Positions 10,276 to 18,099 are shown, counted from the stretch's first letter. The stretch: 24,990 bases of DNA from Candidatus Ventricola intestinavium (GCA_018715105.1 DVMG01000176.1:1-24990); one strand, 5' to 3'. Notes: generated by a model not told the origin, from the sequence alone. A program made the numbers and translations.

Positions 10276-10490
10276 TCCTCCGGCGGGCTGCCGTTTTCCA
10301 TGGCGGTAAAAGCGGCGATGGAAGAGGCAAGCGGATCATCCGGCTGCCCGGCCGGGCGCATGGCGATCAGCGAGCGGATCATGCGGCGCATCCCCGCCTC
10401 GCCGCGGGGGATATACAAAGCGGCTGAATCCGGCCGCTCGGCGAGCAGGGCGCGCAGCAGGCTGCGCAGCCTGGCGCGATCTTCACGCAT
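10272..10490 (-). CDS. Small protein resembling the N-terminal segment of Zn-macrodomain hydrolases
   Basis: This 72-residue gene is supported by a strong AAAGGAGG ribosome binding site seven bases before the ATG. The sequence RSLLRALLAERP...IPRGEAGMRRMIRSLIAMRP resembles the helical N-terminal segment that precedes the macrodomain in clostridial and streptococcal protein-ADP-ribose hydrolases (pattern IP...RR..RSL..xRP). The macrodomain itself is absent: the frame stops after a Pro/Asp-rich tail and the helicase gene is encoded immediately beyond on the other strand. It lies 47 bases after the metal ATPase on the same strand and may be co-transcribed with it. It could be a free-standing regulatory domain or a remnant. 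The family link is from memory and uncertain; the existence of the gene is better supported. Confidence 0.7.
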   Translation of the reverse strand: MREDRARLRSLLRALLAERPDSAALYIPRGEAGMRRMIRSLIAMRPAGQPDDPLASSIAAFTAMENGSPPED

Positions 10491-10537
10491 GGATAAGCCT
10501 CCTTTCTCTGGGTTATTACGGGATGGGGTCGGCCTGT

Positions 10538-12424
10538 TTATTCAAATTTCCTGTCATACAGGAGCGCCGCGATCAGCACGACAAAGCAGGAGCCAGCATT
10601 GTGCACCAGAGCTCCGGTGGTAGGATTCAGCACTTCCAGCAGGGAGAGAACAATGGCCGCCAAATTGATGGTCATGGACAGCGCAATGCTGGCTTTGATG
10701 GTTGCAACGGTGGCGTTGGATAGACGCTTCAGATAAGGAATTTTTGAAAGATCGTCGCTCATCAGCGCGATGTCGGCAGCGTCGATCGCGATATCGCTTC
10801 CCATGGCCACGCTCACATCCGCCGTCTTCAGTGCCGGCGCATCGTTGACGCCGTCGCCAATCATGCAGACTCGGTGGTTTTCTCTTTGCAGCTTTTCAAT
10901 GCTCAGCACCTTTTCTTCCGGCAGAAGCTCCGCCCGGACGTCGCAGATGCCCACCTGCCCGGCAAAGTAGCGGGCCGCCTTCTCATGATCGCCGGTAAGC
11001 AGGACGGTGCGCGTCTGCATGGCCGCCAGGCGGGAAACCATCTCTTTCGCTTCCGGGCGCAGAACATCGGAAAGCGCGATTACCCCGATACACCGCCCTT
11101 CGCAGGCGACAAGAATCGAGGCTTTTCCTTCCTCGCGCAGCCGTTCCAGCGCGGAAAGAGCCGTGCTGTCCGTGGAGACGCCGTTTTCTTTCAGAAATTT
11201 TTCGCTGCCGCAGAGCATCCTGCGTCCCTGAACCTCTGCGCGGATCCCCTTGCCGGCATCCATTTTAAAAGCGGCTGACGGATGGATCGGCGCGCCTGCC
11301 GCCTTTGCACAGGCCACGATGGCTTTCCCCAGCGGATGCTCGCTTCTGGCCTCGGCAGAAGCGGCCAGGGAGAGGAGAGCCGTTTCGTCCACCGATCCGT
11401 CAAAGGGAAGGATGTCGCTCACGGCCAGGCGGCCGTAGGTCAGCGTGCCGGTCTTGTCAAAGGCAACCGTGTCCACGCGGCCCATCTTTTCAAGCGCTTC
11501 GCCGGATTTGATGATCACCCCGTGCCGGGTCGCCTGTCCGATGGCCGCCATGATGGCCGTTGGCGTTGCCAGCACAAGCGCGCAGGGACAGAACACGACC
11601 AGCACCGTAACGGCCGTCACGAGATTCCCCGTCCCGATATAGGCGGCGACGGCGATCAGCAGCGCTGCGGGAACCAGCCAGCTTGCCACCCGATCGGCAA
11701 GACGCTGCATGGGGGCCTGTTTGTTTTCGGCGTCCTGCACCATGCGGATCAGCCTTTGCAGGGAGCTGTCTTCGCCCACTTTTGTCGCAGAGATGTCAAT
11801 GGAACCGAAGCGGTTGAGGGTACCGCAGAAGACGTCCTCCCCCACCCCTTTATCGACAGGCAGGGATTCCCCGGTCATGATCGACTGATCGACGGATGTT
11901 TCACCGCTGAGGATTCGCCCGTCCACGGGGATGGTTTCGCCGGGCAGGATGCGCAGAACATCGCCCGGGCGGATCTCCTTCGCAGGAATGATTTCTTCTG
12001 TGCCGTCTTTCAGCCTGCGCCCTTTTGCCGGCGCAAGGCTGATCAGATTTTTCAATCCTTTTTTGGCGCGGTTGGTCGTAGCCTCTTCCAGAATTGCGCC
12101 GATGGCCATGATGAAAGCCACTTCGCCCGCCGCAAACAGATCGCCGATGGCGATGGCCGCAAACATGGCAATGGAAATCAAAAGCGCGGAGGAGATTTTG
12201 CTGATGCCGGGATTATGGTAAATCCGCCATATGGCCAGATAGAGCAGCGGAATACCGCTGATGACGACCGTCACCCAAGCGGGATCAAAGGGCAGGAAGG
12301 CCCGATACGCCGGCTTGCCGCCCAATTCCTGCATCAGATGCGGGACCAGATCAAGCAGCAGGAAGACACCGGCAACAATCGTCATGGGAAGGCCGGCCAG
12401 GAAATCCGTGATCTTTTTTACCAT
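10538..12424 (-). CDS. P1B-type heavy-metal translocating ATPase
   Basis: This 628-residue pump would export or move a transition-metal ion across the membrane using ATP. It has the actuator motif TGES, the metal-site CPC in helix 6 (Cys279 and Cys281, followed by ALVLATPTA), the phosphorylation motif DKTGT (Asp323), SEHPLG with the P1B-specific His-Pro, and GDGVNDAPAL near 520. There is no N-terminal metal-binding (HMA) domain. The last membrane helix has NPTTGALVHNAGS rather than the DMGAT/DTGAT of Zn/Cd pumps, so the metal is not assigned; related sequences with an HN-x-(G/S)S motif include Mn/Zn-type Ctp pumps. ATG 12424 is chosen because TTGGAGG lies seven bases upstream; the ATG 33 bases earlier lacks one. 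It is transcribed divergently from a TetR regulator. Confidence 0.93.
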   Translation of the reverse strand: MVKKITDFLAGLPMTIVAGVFLLLDLVPHLMQELGGKPAYRAFLPFDPAWVTVVISGIPLLYLAIWRIYHNPGISKISSALLISIAMFAAIAIGDLFAAGEVAFIMAIGAILEEATTNRAKKGLKNLISLAPAKGRRLKDGTEEIIPAKEIRPGDVLRILPGETIPVDGRILSGETSVDQSIMTGESLPVDKGVGEDVFCGTLNRFGSIDISATKVGEDSSLQRLIRMVQDAENKQAPMQRLADRVASWLVPAALLIAVAAYIGTGNLVTAVTVLVVFCPCALVLATPTAIMAAIGQATRHGVIIKSGEALEKMGRVDTVAFDKTGTLTYGRLAVSDILPFDGSVDETALLSLAASAEARSEHPLGKAIVACAKAAGAPIHPSAAFKMDAGKGIRAEVQGRRMLCGSEKFLKENGVSTDSTALSALERLREEGKASILVACEGRCIGVIALSDVLRPEAKEMVSRLAAMQTRTVLLTGDHEKAARYFAGQVGICDVRAELLPEEKVLSIEKLQRENHRVCMIGDGVNDAPALKTADVSVAMGSDIAIDAADIALMSDDLSKIPYLKRLSNATVATIKASIALSMTINLAAIVLSLLEVLNPTTGALVHNAGSCFVVLIAALLYDRKFE

Positions 12425-12457
12425 GTGGATGCCTCCAATCCATGCGGCATGGAACAC

Positions 12458-12486
12458 TTGACAGAGTTCCGAATATGCCGTACAAT
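12458..12486 (+). promoter_or_regulatory. Sigma-A-type promoter toward the TetR gene
   Basis: A perfect TTGACA (12458-12463) is followed after 17 bases by TACAAT (12481-12486). Predicted start is near 12493, giving a leader of about 120 bases before the tetR-like ATG. GGAAC 12451-12455 and GTTCC 12466-12470 form an inverted repeat around the -35. Confidence 0.8.
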
Positions 12487-12498
12487 TAATTTGCTATC

Positions 12499-12511
12499 GA
12501 ACAAACTGTTC
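12499..12511. promoter_or_regulatory. Candidate TetR operator (13-bp palindrome)
   Basis: GAACA, AAC, TGTTC is a perfect 5-3-5 palindrome. It lies between the predicted start points of the two opposing promoters (about 12493 plus and about 12511 minus), so one bound dimer could block both. The assignment to the adjacent TetR protein is inferred from position and symmetry. Confidence 0.6.
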
Positions 12512-12517
12512 TCTTGT

Positions 12518-12546
12518 AGTATAGGCGGGAGAAACGTGAATTTCAA
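12518..12546 (-). promoter_or_regulatory. Sigma-A-type promoter toward the metal ATPase
   Basis: On the minus strand, TTGAAA (12546-12541) is followed after 17 bases by TATACT (12523-12518). Transcription would start near 12511, giving a leader of about 87 bases before the ATPase ATG. The promoter faces and overlaps the transcript from the plus-strand promoter. Confidence 0.7.
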
Positions 12547-12563
12547 CGGATTCTTTCTCCCGC
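12525..12563. repeat. 10-bp inverted repeat around the ATPase -35 box
   Basis: GCGGGAGAAA 12525-12534 and TTTCTCCCGC 12554-12563 are perfect complements with 19 bases between them, and the minus-strand -35 lies in the loop. It could be a second operator or, in the plus-strand leader, an RNA hairpin before tetR. Confidence 0.6.
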
Positions 12564-12611
12564 GTGTTTCATACCGAACATTTTCTTAAATTTGTACGGG
12601 AGGCGGCTTGG

Positions 12612-13181
12612 ATGGACCGGAGGCAGAAAAAGACGAGAGCGGCGATTTTTGCTGCGTTCAGCGCTCTTTTGGCTGAAAAAAGTTACAGCAAAATCACGGT
12701 GCAGGAGATCCTTGACACCGCCGACATCGGCCGGACGACATTCTACGCGCACTTTGAGACCAAGGACGATCTGCTGAAAGAGCTGTGCAGGGAGCTCTTT
12801 GAGCACATTATCCGCAGCACGGTGGACAGCACCCACACACACGGGCTGGAGACGGACGGGGGAGCGCCTCAGTCGGTCTTCCTCCATCTGCTGCAGCATC
12901 TGCAGGAAAACGACAACAATATCCTGGGGCTCCTTTCCGGGGAAAACAACGAGATTTTTCTGCGCTGCTTTAAGGACAGCCTGAACGGGCTGATCCAAAG
13001 CCAGGTTGCCAGTCTTAAAAGAAATCAGGAGATACCGCGCGATTTTCTGATCAACCACATTTCCGGCAGCTTTGTGGAGATGGTGCTCTGGTGGATCAAG
13101 GGACACAGAAGACAGACCCCGGCCGAGCTGGACCGGTATTTCCGCGCCGTCATGCGCCCGGTCCTTGAAGATTCGGACTGA
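12612..13181 (+). CDS. TetR/AcrR family transcriptional regulator
   Basis: This is a 189-residue one-component repressor-type regulator. The N-terminal helix-turn-helix is clear: RQKKTRAAIFAAF..., ITVQEILDTADIGRTTFYAHF (about residues 28-48), KDDLLKEL. The all-helical C-terminal domain ends with the WWIKGHRRQTPAELDRYF pattern common in the TetR C-terminal group also seen with DhaS-like regulators. ATG 12612 has GGGAGG eight bases upstream; a longer in-frame start at GTG 12564 has none. It is divergent from the metal ATPase and the palindrome between their promoters is a likely binding site, so control of the ATPase and of itself is inferred. The ligand is unknown. Confidence 0.92.
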   Translation: MDRRQKKTRAAIFAAFSALLAEKSYSKITVQEILDTADIGRTTFYAHFETKDDLLKELCRELFEHIIRSTVDSTHTHGLETDGGAPQSVFLHLLQHLQENDNNILGLLSGENNEIFLRCFKDSLNGLIQSQVASLKRNQEIPRDFLINHISGSFVEMVLWWIKGHRRQTPAELDRYFRAVMRPVLEDSD

Positions 13182-13274
13182 CGGGATAGCGGTTTTGCAC
13201 GCCGTCAGCCGCTGCGCCGGATCTACGGCCATGACGGACGGGCCTGTCGATGAAAGAAGCGCCAGTTTCTCAGC

Positions 13275-13374
13275 CCGTTGGCAGAACGCTTTTTTCCCGA
13301 AGAGGAAAAAGTTTCCCACAATCCCTGGAAAAGCAGCGCCTATCAGGAAGGAAAGCGATGCGAATGCCAACAAA
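13275..13374 (+). repeat. Dispersed two-hairpin intergenic repeat, copy 2
   Basis: Lead-in CCGTTGGCAGAACGCT is followed by a hairpin TTTTTCC, loop CGAAGA, GGAAAAA (13291-13310). The remainder, GTTTCCCACAATCCCTGG through GCGATGCGAATGCCAACAAA, matches copy 1 base for base with scattered substitutions. The AGCGATGC arm of the second hairpin is kept. It lies about 95 bases after the TetR stop and ends just before the promoter of the CapA-like gene. Confidence 0.7.
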
Positions 13375-13392
13375 CTGAAAAACGCAAGTTTC

Positions 13393-13421
13393 TTGATTCC
13401 AGACGCGATTTATGATAGGAT
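13393..13421 (+). promoter_or_regulatory. Promoter for the CapA-like gene
   Basis: TTGATT 13393-13398 and TAGGAT 13416-13421 are separated by 17 bases, about 50 bases before the ATG at 13472. The region is AT-rich relative to its surroundings. Confidence 0.55.
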
Positions 13422-13471
13422 AAAGAAAATGAAGCCCTTATGAGGCGAGAAAGACCGGAGGAAACGACAGG

Positions 13472-14557
13472 ATGAAACGGACGGTTCTCTCTTTCCTGCT
13501 GATGATAACGCTCGCGGCCACAGGGGCCGCGCAGATGAATTACGAGCTTGCCTCCCCCTATCTCACATACAGCAAGACGGAGGACAGCGATATCCCCGTG
13601 CTGATTGAAACCACGCCCGAACCGCTGACGTGGCCCCGGCAGTTTACCATCACCGTGGGCGGCGACACGACGCTTGGATCCACAGACGACCTGCGCAAAC
13701 GGGACGACTGCTTTGAAAACGTGGCGGCGGAAAAGGGATACGGCTGGTTTTTTTCCGGGCTTGAAAGTGTGTTCGCCACGGACGACATGACGCTCGTCAA
13801 TTTTGAGGGCACGCTGACCGAGCAGACCGAAAAAAAAGACAAGCTTTACAACTTCAAAGGCCCGGCCGAATATACGGATATCCTCACGCTGGGCAGCGTA
13901 GAGGCGGTCAACATCGCCAACAACCATACGCTTGATTACGGAGAGGCCGGCCGGGAAGACACGGTTGCCAATCTGCAGATCGCGGGGCTCACGGTATCGG
14001 GCAACGGCACGCTGGGAATCTATGAGAAGGATGGCGTCAAAGTCGGCATGACGGGCTACTGTTTCCCCTATTCCAACGGGGAAAAAGACATCAGCCGGGA
14101 TGTGCAGGCGCTGCGTGAGGCGGGATGCCAGATCGTCATCGCTTCCTTTCACTGGGGAAGCGAATACCGGGAAGATTTCACCGCCGAGCAGCGCAGCATC
14201 GGCCGCGCCGCCCTGCGCGCAGGCGCGGACATCGTGGTGGGCCATCACCCGCACATCGTGCAGGGCATTGAAGGCTATGAGGACAGCTATATCCTCTACT
14301 CGCTGGGCAACCTGGTCTTTGGCGGAAACGTGGATCCCGATGACCGCGACGCTTATGTGGCGCGCCTGACCTTTACCGTTTATGAGGATCACGCCGACGC
14401 GCCGGAACTGACCCTTGTGCCCATCCGCCTGACGGCGCTTGAGGACGGCACGGACTACCGCCCGGTGCTGGCGGAGGGAGAAGAGGCGGAGCGCATTCTC
14501 AACCGGATTCTCAGGCGCTCTTCCAACATGGACGGCTTTGTCAATGGAACGCTCTGA
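13472..14557 (+). CDS. CapA/PgsA-like extracytoplasmic metallophosphatase
   Basis: This is a 361-residue member of the PGA_cap (CapA) family, a calcineurin-like metallophosphoesterase fold used in poly-gamma-glutamate capsule systems and in many uncharacterised envelope proteins. The N-terminus (MKRTVLSFLLMITLAATGAA) is a signal peptide or anchor. Metal-binding and fold motifs in order are GGDTTLG (about 63-69), NFEGTL (about 110), NNHTLDYG (about 150), SFHWGSEY (about 226), GHHPHIVQ (about 257) and YSLGN (about 276). CCGGAGG precedes the ATG. No capB or capC homologue is nearby, so capsule synthesis is not implied. Confidence 0.92.
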   Translation: MKRTVLSFLLMITLAATGAAQMNYELASPYLTYSKTEDSDIPVLIETTPEPLTWPRQFTITVGGDTTLGSTDDLRKRDDCFENVAAEKGYGWFFSGLESVFATDDMTLVNFEGTLTEQTEKKDKLYNFKGPAEYTDILTLGSVEAVNIANNHTLDYGEAGREDTVANLQIAGLTVSGNGTLGIYEKDGVKVGMTGYCFPYSNGEKDISRDVQALREAGCQIVIASFHWGSEYREDFTAEQRSIGRAALRAGADIVVGHHPHIVQGIEGYEDSYILYSLGNLVFGGNVDPDDRDAYVARLTFTVYEDHADAPELTLVPIRLTALEDGTDYRPVLAEGEEAERILNRILRRSSNMDGFVNGTL

Positions 14558-14638
14558 TGGATCCCATCAGGCCGGGGCCCGCGCCGCCCTTTGCCGCGCG
14601 GGCAGGCAAAAGCAGGTGGAGCAGAAAGGGGGAGGAAC

Positions 14639-15607
14639 GTGGCGGCGCACTTTGCACTCTTTGCGGATCTTGAAAACTGCGGCGGCAAGAAAAGCGTGCT
14701 GATGGACGTGATCGAGCGGGTCAAAATCCGCGGGGATATCCTCATCGGCAAGGTATACGGCTATACGGACAGCTATTCCGACCTCAAGGAGACGCTGCTG
14801 TCCAACACGTTTGCCGTCGTGCCGTCCCTGCGCTTCGGGCGCAACCAGAAAAACAGCATGGATATCCAGCTGGTGATCGACGCGCTGGACGTGGCCTATA
14901 CCAATGCGATGATCGACAGCTTCTGCATCGTCTCCGGCGACAGCGACTATGTGCCACTTGTGGGCAAGCTCAAGAGCATGGGCAAATTCGTGCTGGGCAT
15001 CTCGCGAAGCGAGGCGGCCTCCGGCGTGTTTATGAACGCATGCAGCGAGTTCCAGTTTCTTGAAAGCGTGTCAAGCGGCAAGGAGCGCGTGCAGAGCGAT
15101 GTGGGGGAAGCGTTGACGCTTGCGGAGGCCAACGATCTGATCGTGACCATCCTGCAGGAAAGCGACAGCGGGGAGATGCTGGCCTCCGAGGTCAAAAGCG
15201 TGCTGCTGCGCCTGCGCCCCAACTTCTCGGAGAAGAGCGTGGGCTTCTCCACATTCGGCAAGCTGCTGGCCCGCCTGGCCCAGCAGTTTGGCGCATTTTG
15301 CGTGGAGAGCGATCAATACAACCTGATTGTCAGCCTGAATCAGCCGCATGCGCAGGCGGGGGAGCAGATGACGCGAGAGAATTATGTGCGCATCTTTGCG
15401 CGCATCCTCGCGGAATACAAAGAGGACGGGTTTGACCGCGTGAATCCCTCGCTTCTCAAGTCCGCCGTGCAGGCGGATTATCCCGACTTTACCGAGCGGC
15501 AGATCGGCCTGAGGCGTTTTTCGGATGTGCTGCGCGCGCTGGAGCGCGAGCGCCTGCTGACCCTTGAAACCGACGAAGGCGGGAACATGCTCGTGCACAT
15601 TCTGTAG
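14639..15607 (+). CDS. NYN domain protein with C-terminal OST-HTH/LOTUS domains
   Basis: This is a 322-residue predicted RNA-acting protein. The N-terminal NYN (PIN-like) domain shows the acidic metal-binding positions: FADLENC with Asp10, IQLVIDALDVAY, and SGDSDYVPLVGKLKSMGK near residue 100. Two winged-helix LOTUS-like modules follow: LTLAEANDLIVTILQE...FSTFGKLLARLAQQF (about 155-225) and ENYVRIFARILAEY...LRRFSDVLRALERERLL (about 245-310). GTG 14639 is chosen because GGGGGAGG lies just upstream and the NYN strand begins at residue 4; an upstream TTG in frame would add unrelated residues. Ribonuclease activity and RNA binding are family inferences; targets are unknown. Confidence 0.88.
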   Translation: MAAHFALFADLENCGGKKSVLMDVIERVKIRGDILIGKVYGYTDSYSDLKETLLSNTFAVVPSLRFGRNQKNSMDIQLVIDALDVAYTNAMIDSFCIVSGDSDYVPLVGKLKSMGKFVLGISRSEAASGVFMNACSEFQFLESVSSGKERVQSDVGEALTLAEANDLIVTILQESDSGEMLASEVKSVLLRLRPNFSEKSVGFSTFGKLLARLAQQFGAFCVESDQYNLIVSLNQPHAQAGEQMTRENYVRIFARILAEYKEDGFDRVNPSLLKSAVQADYPDFTERQIGLRRFSDVLRALERERLLTLETDEGGNMLVHIL

Positions 15608-15716
15608 AGCGCAGGAAGAAGACGAACCCGGGCGGGCGCATGAAAAAGACTGGAAAAGAAAAGATTGGAAGAGATTGGAAACGAACCGTAAAGACCGTAG
15701 GCGAATAAGGAACGCT

Positions 15717-17228
15717 ATGAAGCATATCATCGGAATCATCGGCCTGGCGGCCCTGCTGCTGTGGCCCTGCGCGCTGCTGGCGCAGACCATTACCATGGAT
15801 GAGGGATATGTGACGTTTGATTATCCGGACAGCTGGCTGGTGCTTTCCCCGCAGCTGTGCGATGTATATGAGCCCCTGCTTGAACAGGCGGGCCTGGATG
15901 CCGCGCAGCTCAAATCACAGATGCAGGAGCAGCGGGTGCTCAGCCGCGCCTATAATGCGGATTTTTCTCAGTCCATGTCCGTGCTGATTGCCAGCGATGA
16001 GCTCAGCGAGGAGATTTTTGACATCGCCGATGTCACGGATGACCAGCGGCGTACTCTGCGCAGGCGCGTGGAGAGCAACAGCCTGTGGGAAACCACGGGG
16101 CTGCGCGCGCAGGATGTAGAGTGGCAGCGCGAAGAAGGGGTATACTGGCTCTATGTGCACTATACGAAGACCTATGCGGATGAGGTGATCGGCCGCGGGC
16201 TGCGCTACATCACGGTGCGCAACGGCCTGTACCTGATGCTGGACTGGCAGATCGATTCCGGCCGGTTCGGCAACCGGGATCTGAGTGCATTCCGTGCACG
16301 CCTTGCGGATATGACCCTCACCGAGACGATTGAGCGGCCCATGCGCAGCGTGGCCCTGGAGGCGGCAATTCCCACGGAGACCAGCTCGGCGGACGTGGTT
16401 GTAACCGGCACGGCGACGGCGGGCGCCGCCCTGCTTGCTCAGGCGCCGGACGCTTCCGGGGAGATGCAGACGCTCTCTGTGGGCGAAACCGGGGAAAGCG
16501 GCGCGTTTTCCCTGCTGATCCCGCTGGAGCAGGAAGGGGAATACGACATCACCCTCACCGCCAGCTTGGACGGCATGCTCAGTTCCAGCGTGAGCGGCCA
16601 TCTGACATACAGCGCAAGAACGCTTCCCGTCTCCGGCATACCGGAAAGCCAGGTGGTTTCCAGCGACACGGTGGTGATCGAGGGCTCCACGCTTTCCGGC
16701 GTACAGATGCAGCTGATCACCCCCTTTGGCCTGACCAAGAAGCGCTCGTCAGACGACGGAAGCTTTTCTTTCGAGCTGACGACCGAGGAAGAGGGGACGT
16801 ATCACTATACGCTGATCCTGGATCGGGATGGCTATGACCAGAGGCGCGTGCAGTTTGACATCACCCGGGAAATCACCGACGAGCAGGAGCGGCAGCGTAT
16901 CCGCGATTCGGCGCAGAAGATTTCCTACCGGATTTTGCAGGAGGATCGAGAGGAAAACCGGGGGGCAGTCATGAGCCTGTATGGCCCGATTACGGACGTA
17001 AGCCAGAGCGGCGGCACCTATTACGCGCGCATGCAGTTCAACCGGGGATCGGATGGCCAGTGGTTCAACCCGGTTGTCATCGTGTCGGGAGAAGACATGG
17101 GCGTCCGCGTGGGCGACATGATGACCGCGGTGGTTTCGGTGGCCGGCGTTTATGAGGAGCAGGATGAAAACGGCGAACCGGTGATGGTGCCGCGCTTTGA
17201 TCTCCTTTTTGTGGACAGGATCGAGTAG
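15717..17228 (+). CDS. Secreted beta-rich protein of unknown function
   Basis: This is a 503-residue protein with a signal peptide (HIIGIIGLAALLLWPCALLAQ) and no later membrane helix. Residues about 25-215 form a globular domain. Two Ig-like beta-sandwich modules then follow, recognisable by the repeated pattern V-V-x-G-(T/S)-x-L/A...G-x-F-S-(L/F)...E-G-x-Y-x-(I/Y)-T-L (about 225-310 and 315-390). A basic/acidic linker follows, and the C-terminal 110 residues (YGPITDVSQSGGTYYARMQF ... VRVGDMMTAVVSVAGVYEE) look OB-fold-like. ATG 15717 has TAAGGAA upstream; the open frame extends to 15564 but without support. I do not recognise a named family. An envelope role is inferred from the signal peptide. 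Confidence 0.85.
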   Translation: MKHIIGIIGLAALLLWPCALLAQTITMDEGYVTFDYPDSWLVLSPQLCDVYEPLLEQAGLDAAQLKSQMQEQRVLSRAYNADFSQSMSVLIASDELSEEIFDIADVTDDQRRTLRRRVESNSLWETTGLRAQDVEWQREEGVYWLYVHYTKTYADEVIGRGLRYITVRNGLYLMLDWQIDSGRFGNRDLSAFRARLADMTLTETIERPMRSVALEAAIPTETSSADVVVTGTATAGAALLAQAPDASGEMQTLSVGETGESGAFSLLIPLEQEGEYDITLTASLDGMLSSSVSGHLTYSARTLPVSGIPESQVVSSDTVVIEGSTLSGVQMQLITPFGLTKKRSSDDGSFSFELTTEEEGTYHYTLILDRDGYDQRRVQFDITREITDEQERQRIRDSAQKISYRILQEDREENRGAVMSLYGPITDVSQSGGTYYARMQFNRGSDGQWFNPVVIVSGEDMGVRVGDMMTAVVSVAGVYEEQDENGEPVMVPRFDLLFVDRIE

Positions 17229-17284
17229 CGGGAAACGCAAATGGACAAGTCAACCGCGAAAAACGGGTTTTTGTGCATTTTGCC

Positions 17285-17313
17285 TTGAACGGGACGCATA
17301 AAACGGATATCAT
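17285..17313 (+). promoter_or_regulatory. Promoter for zinc peptidase-whiA-HPr-like operon
   Basis: TTGAAC 17285-17290 and TATCAT 17308-17313 with 17-base spacing lie about 70 bases before ATG 17383, within a 154-base intergenic region. Confidence 0.55.
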
Positions 17314-17382
17314 GGAGGTTGTAAGAACGAGCTTGGGGCGCCGCAGCCATCCGGATGCGCGCTCAAAAGGGAGGAAAAGACC

Positions 17383-18069
17383 ATGTTTTTCTGGTATGAC
17401 CCGACGTATTGGCTGTTGATTCCGGGCCTGATTTTGGCGCTGTATGCGCAGATCCGGGTTTCTTCCGCATTTCATAAATGGCAGCAGGAGATGTCTTGCA
17501 CCGGGCTGACAGGCGCCCAGATCGCACGGCAGATTCTGGATGCCAACGGGGCCGGCGATGTGCGCATTGAGCCCGTGGCCGGCAGCCTGACCGATCACTA
17601 TGACCCGCGCGACGGCGTGCTGCGCCTCTCTTCGGAGGTCTACGGCTCGCGTTCCATCGCGGCGCTGGGGGTCGCTGCCCACGAGGCTGGCCACGCGATT
17701 CAGGACGCGCAGGCATATGCGCCTCTGCGCATTCGCTCCATGCTCGTGCCGCTTGCCAACATCGGCTCCAACGCGGCCGTGCCGCTGTTTTTGCTGGGGC
17801 TGATCTTTTCCTGGCAGCCGCTTGTCAAGATCGGCATTTTGTGCTTTTCTCTGGCTGTGCTGTTTTATCTGGTGACGCTGCCGGTGGAGTTCAACGCATC
17901 AAGGCGTGCGGTGGGGGTCCTTTCCTCCGGATATCTGCCGGAAAACGAGGTGCGGGGTGTAAAGGCCGTGCTTTCCGCCGCGGCGCTGACCTATGTGGCG
18001 GCCGCGCTCCAGGCGCTGCTCCAGCTGCTGCGGCTGATTCTGATTGCGGGCAGGCGCGACCGGGATTGA
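17383..18069 (+). CDS. YugP-like neutral zinc metallopeptidase (membrane)
   Basis: This is a 228-residue protein of the Zn_peptidase_2 family. An N-terminal membrane helix (YWLLIPGLILALYAQI) is followed by the substrate/regulatory part, and the zinc-binding HEAGH motif is at residues 100-104 (AAHEAGHAIQDA). Further helices follow (NAAVPLFLLGLIFSW, ILCFSLAVLFYLVTL, and the C-terminal LTYVAAALQALLQLLRLILI), and the family-conserved VEFNASRRA is present near 167-175. GGGAGG precedes the ATG. whiA begins 30 bases after the stop, so the two are likely co-transcribed. Physiological substrates of this family are not established. Confidence 0.92.
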   Translation: MFFWYDPTYWLLIPGLILALYAQIRVSSAFHKWQQEMSCTGLTGAQIARQILDANGAGDVRIEPVAGSLTDHYDPRDGVLRLSSEVYGSRSIAALGVAAHEAGHAIQDAQAYAPLRIRSMLVPLANIGSNAAVPLFLLGLIFSWQPLVKIGILCFSLAVLFYLVTLPVEFNASRRAVGVLSSGYLPENEVRGVKAVLSAAALTYVAAALQALLQLLRLILIAGRRDRD

Positions 18070-18099
18070 TGCACGGATGCCCGACGGAGGGAGGACCGC

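Noticed and set aside
13472..14557. A capsule (poly-gamma-glutamate) locus around the CapA-like gene
   Set aside because: No capB, capC or capD homologue is adjacent; CapA-like proteins are common as single genes.
15564..15716. Upstream extension of the secreted protein frame
   Set aside because: It overlaps the end of the NYN gene and yields a charged Arg/Lys-rich peptide; the signal peptide begins at ATG 15717 with its own ribosome binding site.
17253..17275. Possible terminator after the secreted protein gene (CCGCGAAAAACGGGTTTTTG)
   Set aside because: The stem is short with a bulge or a very tight loop; evidence is too weak to list it.
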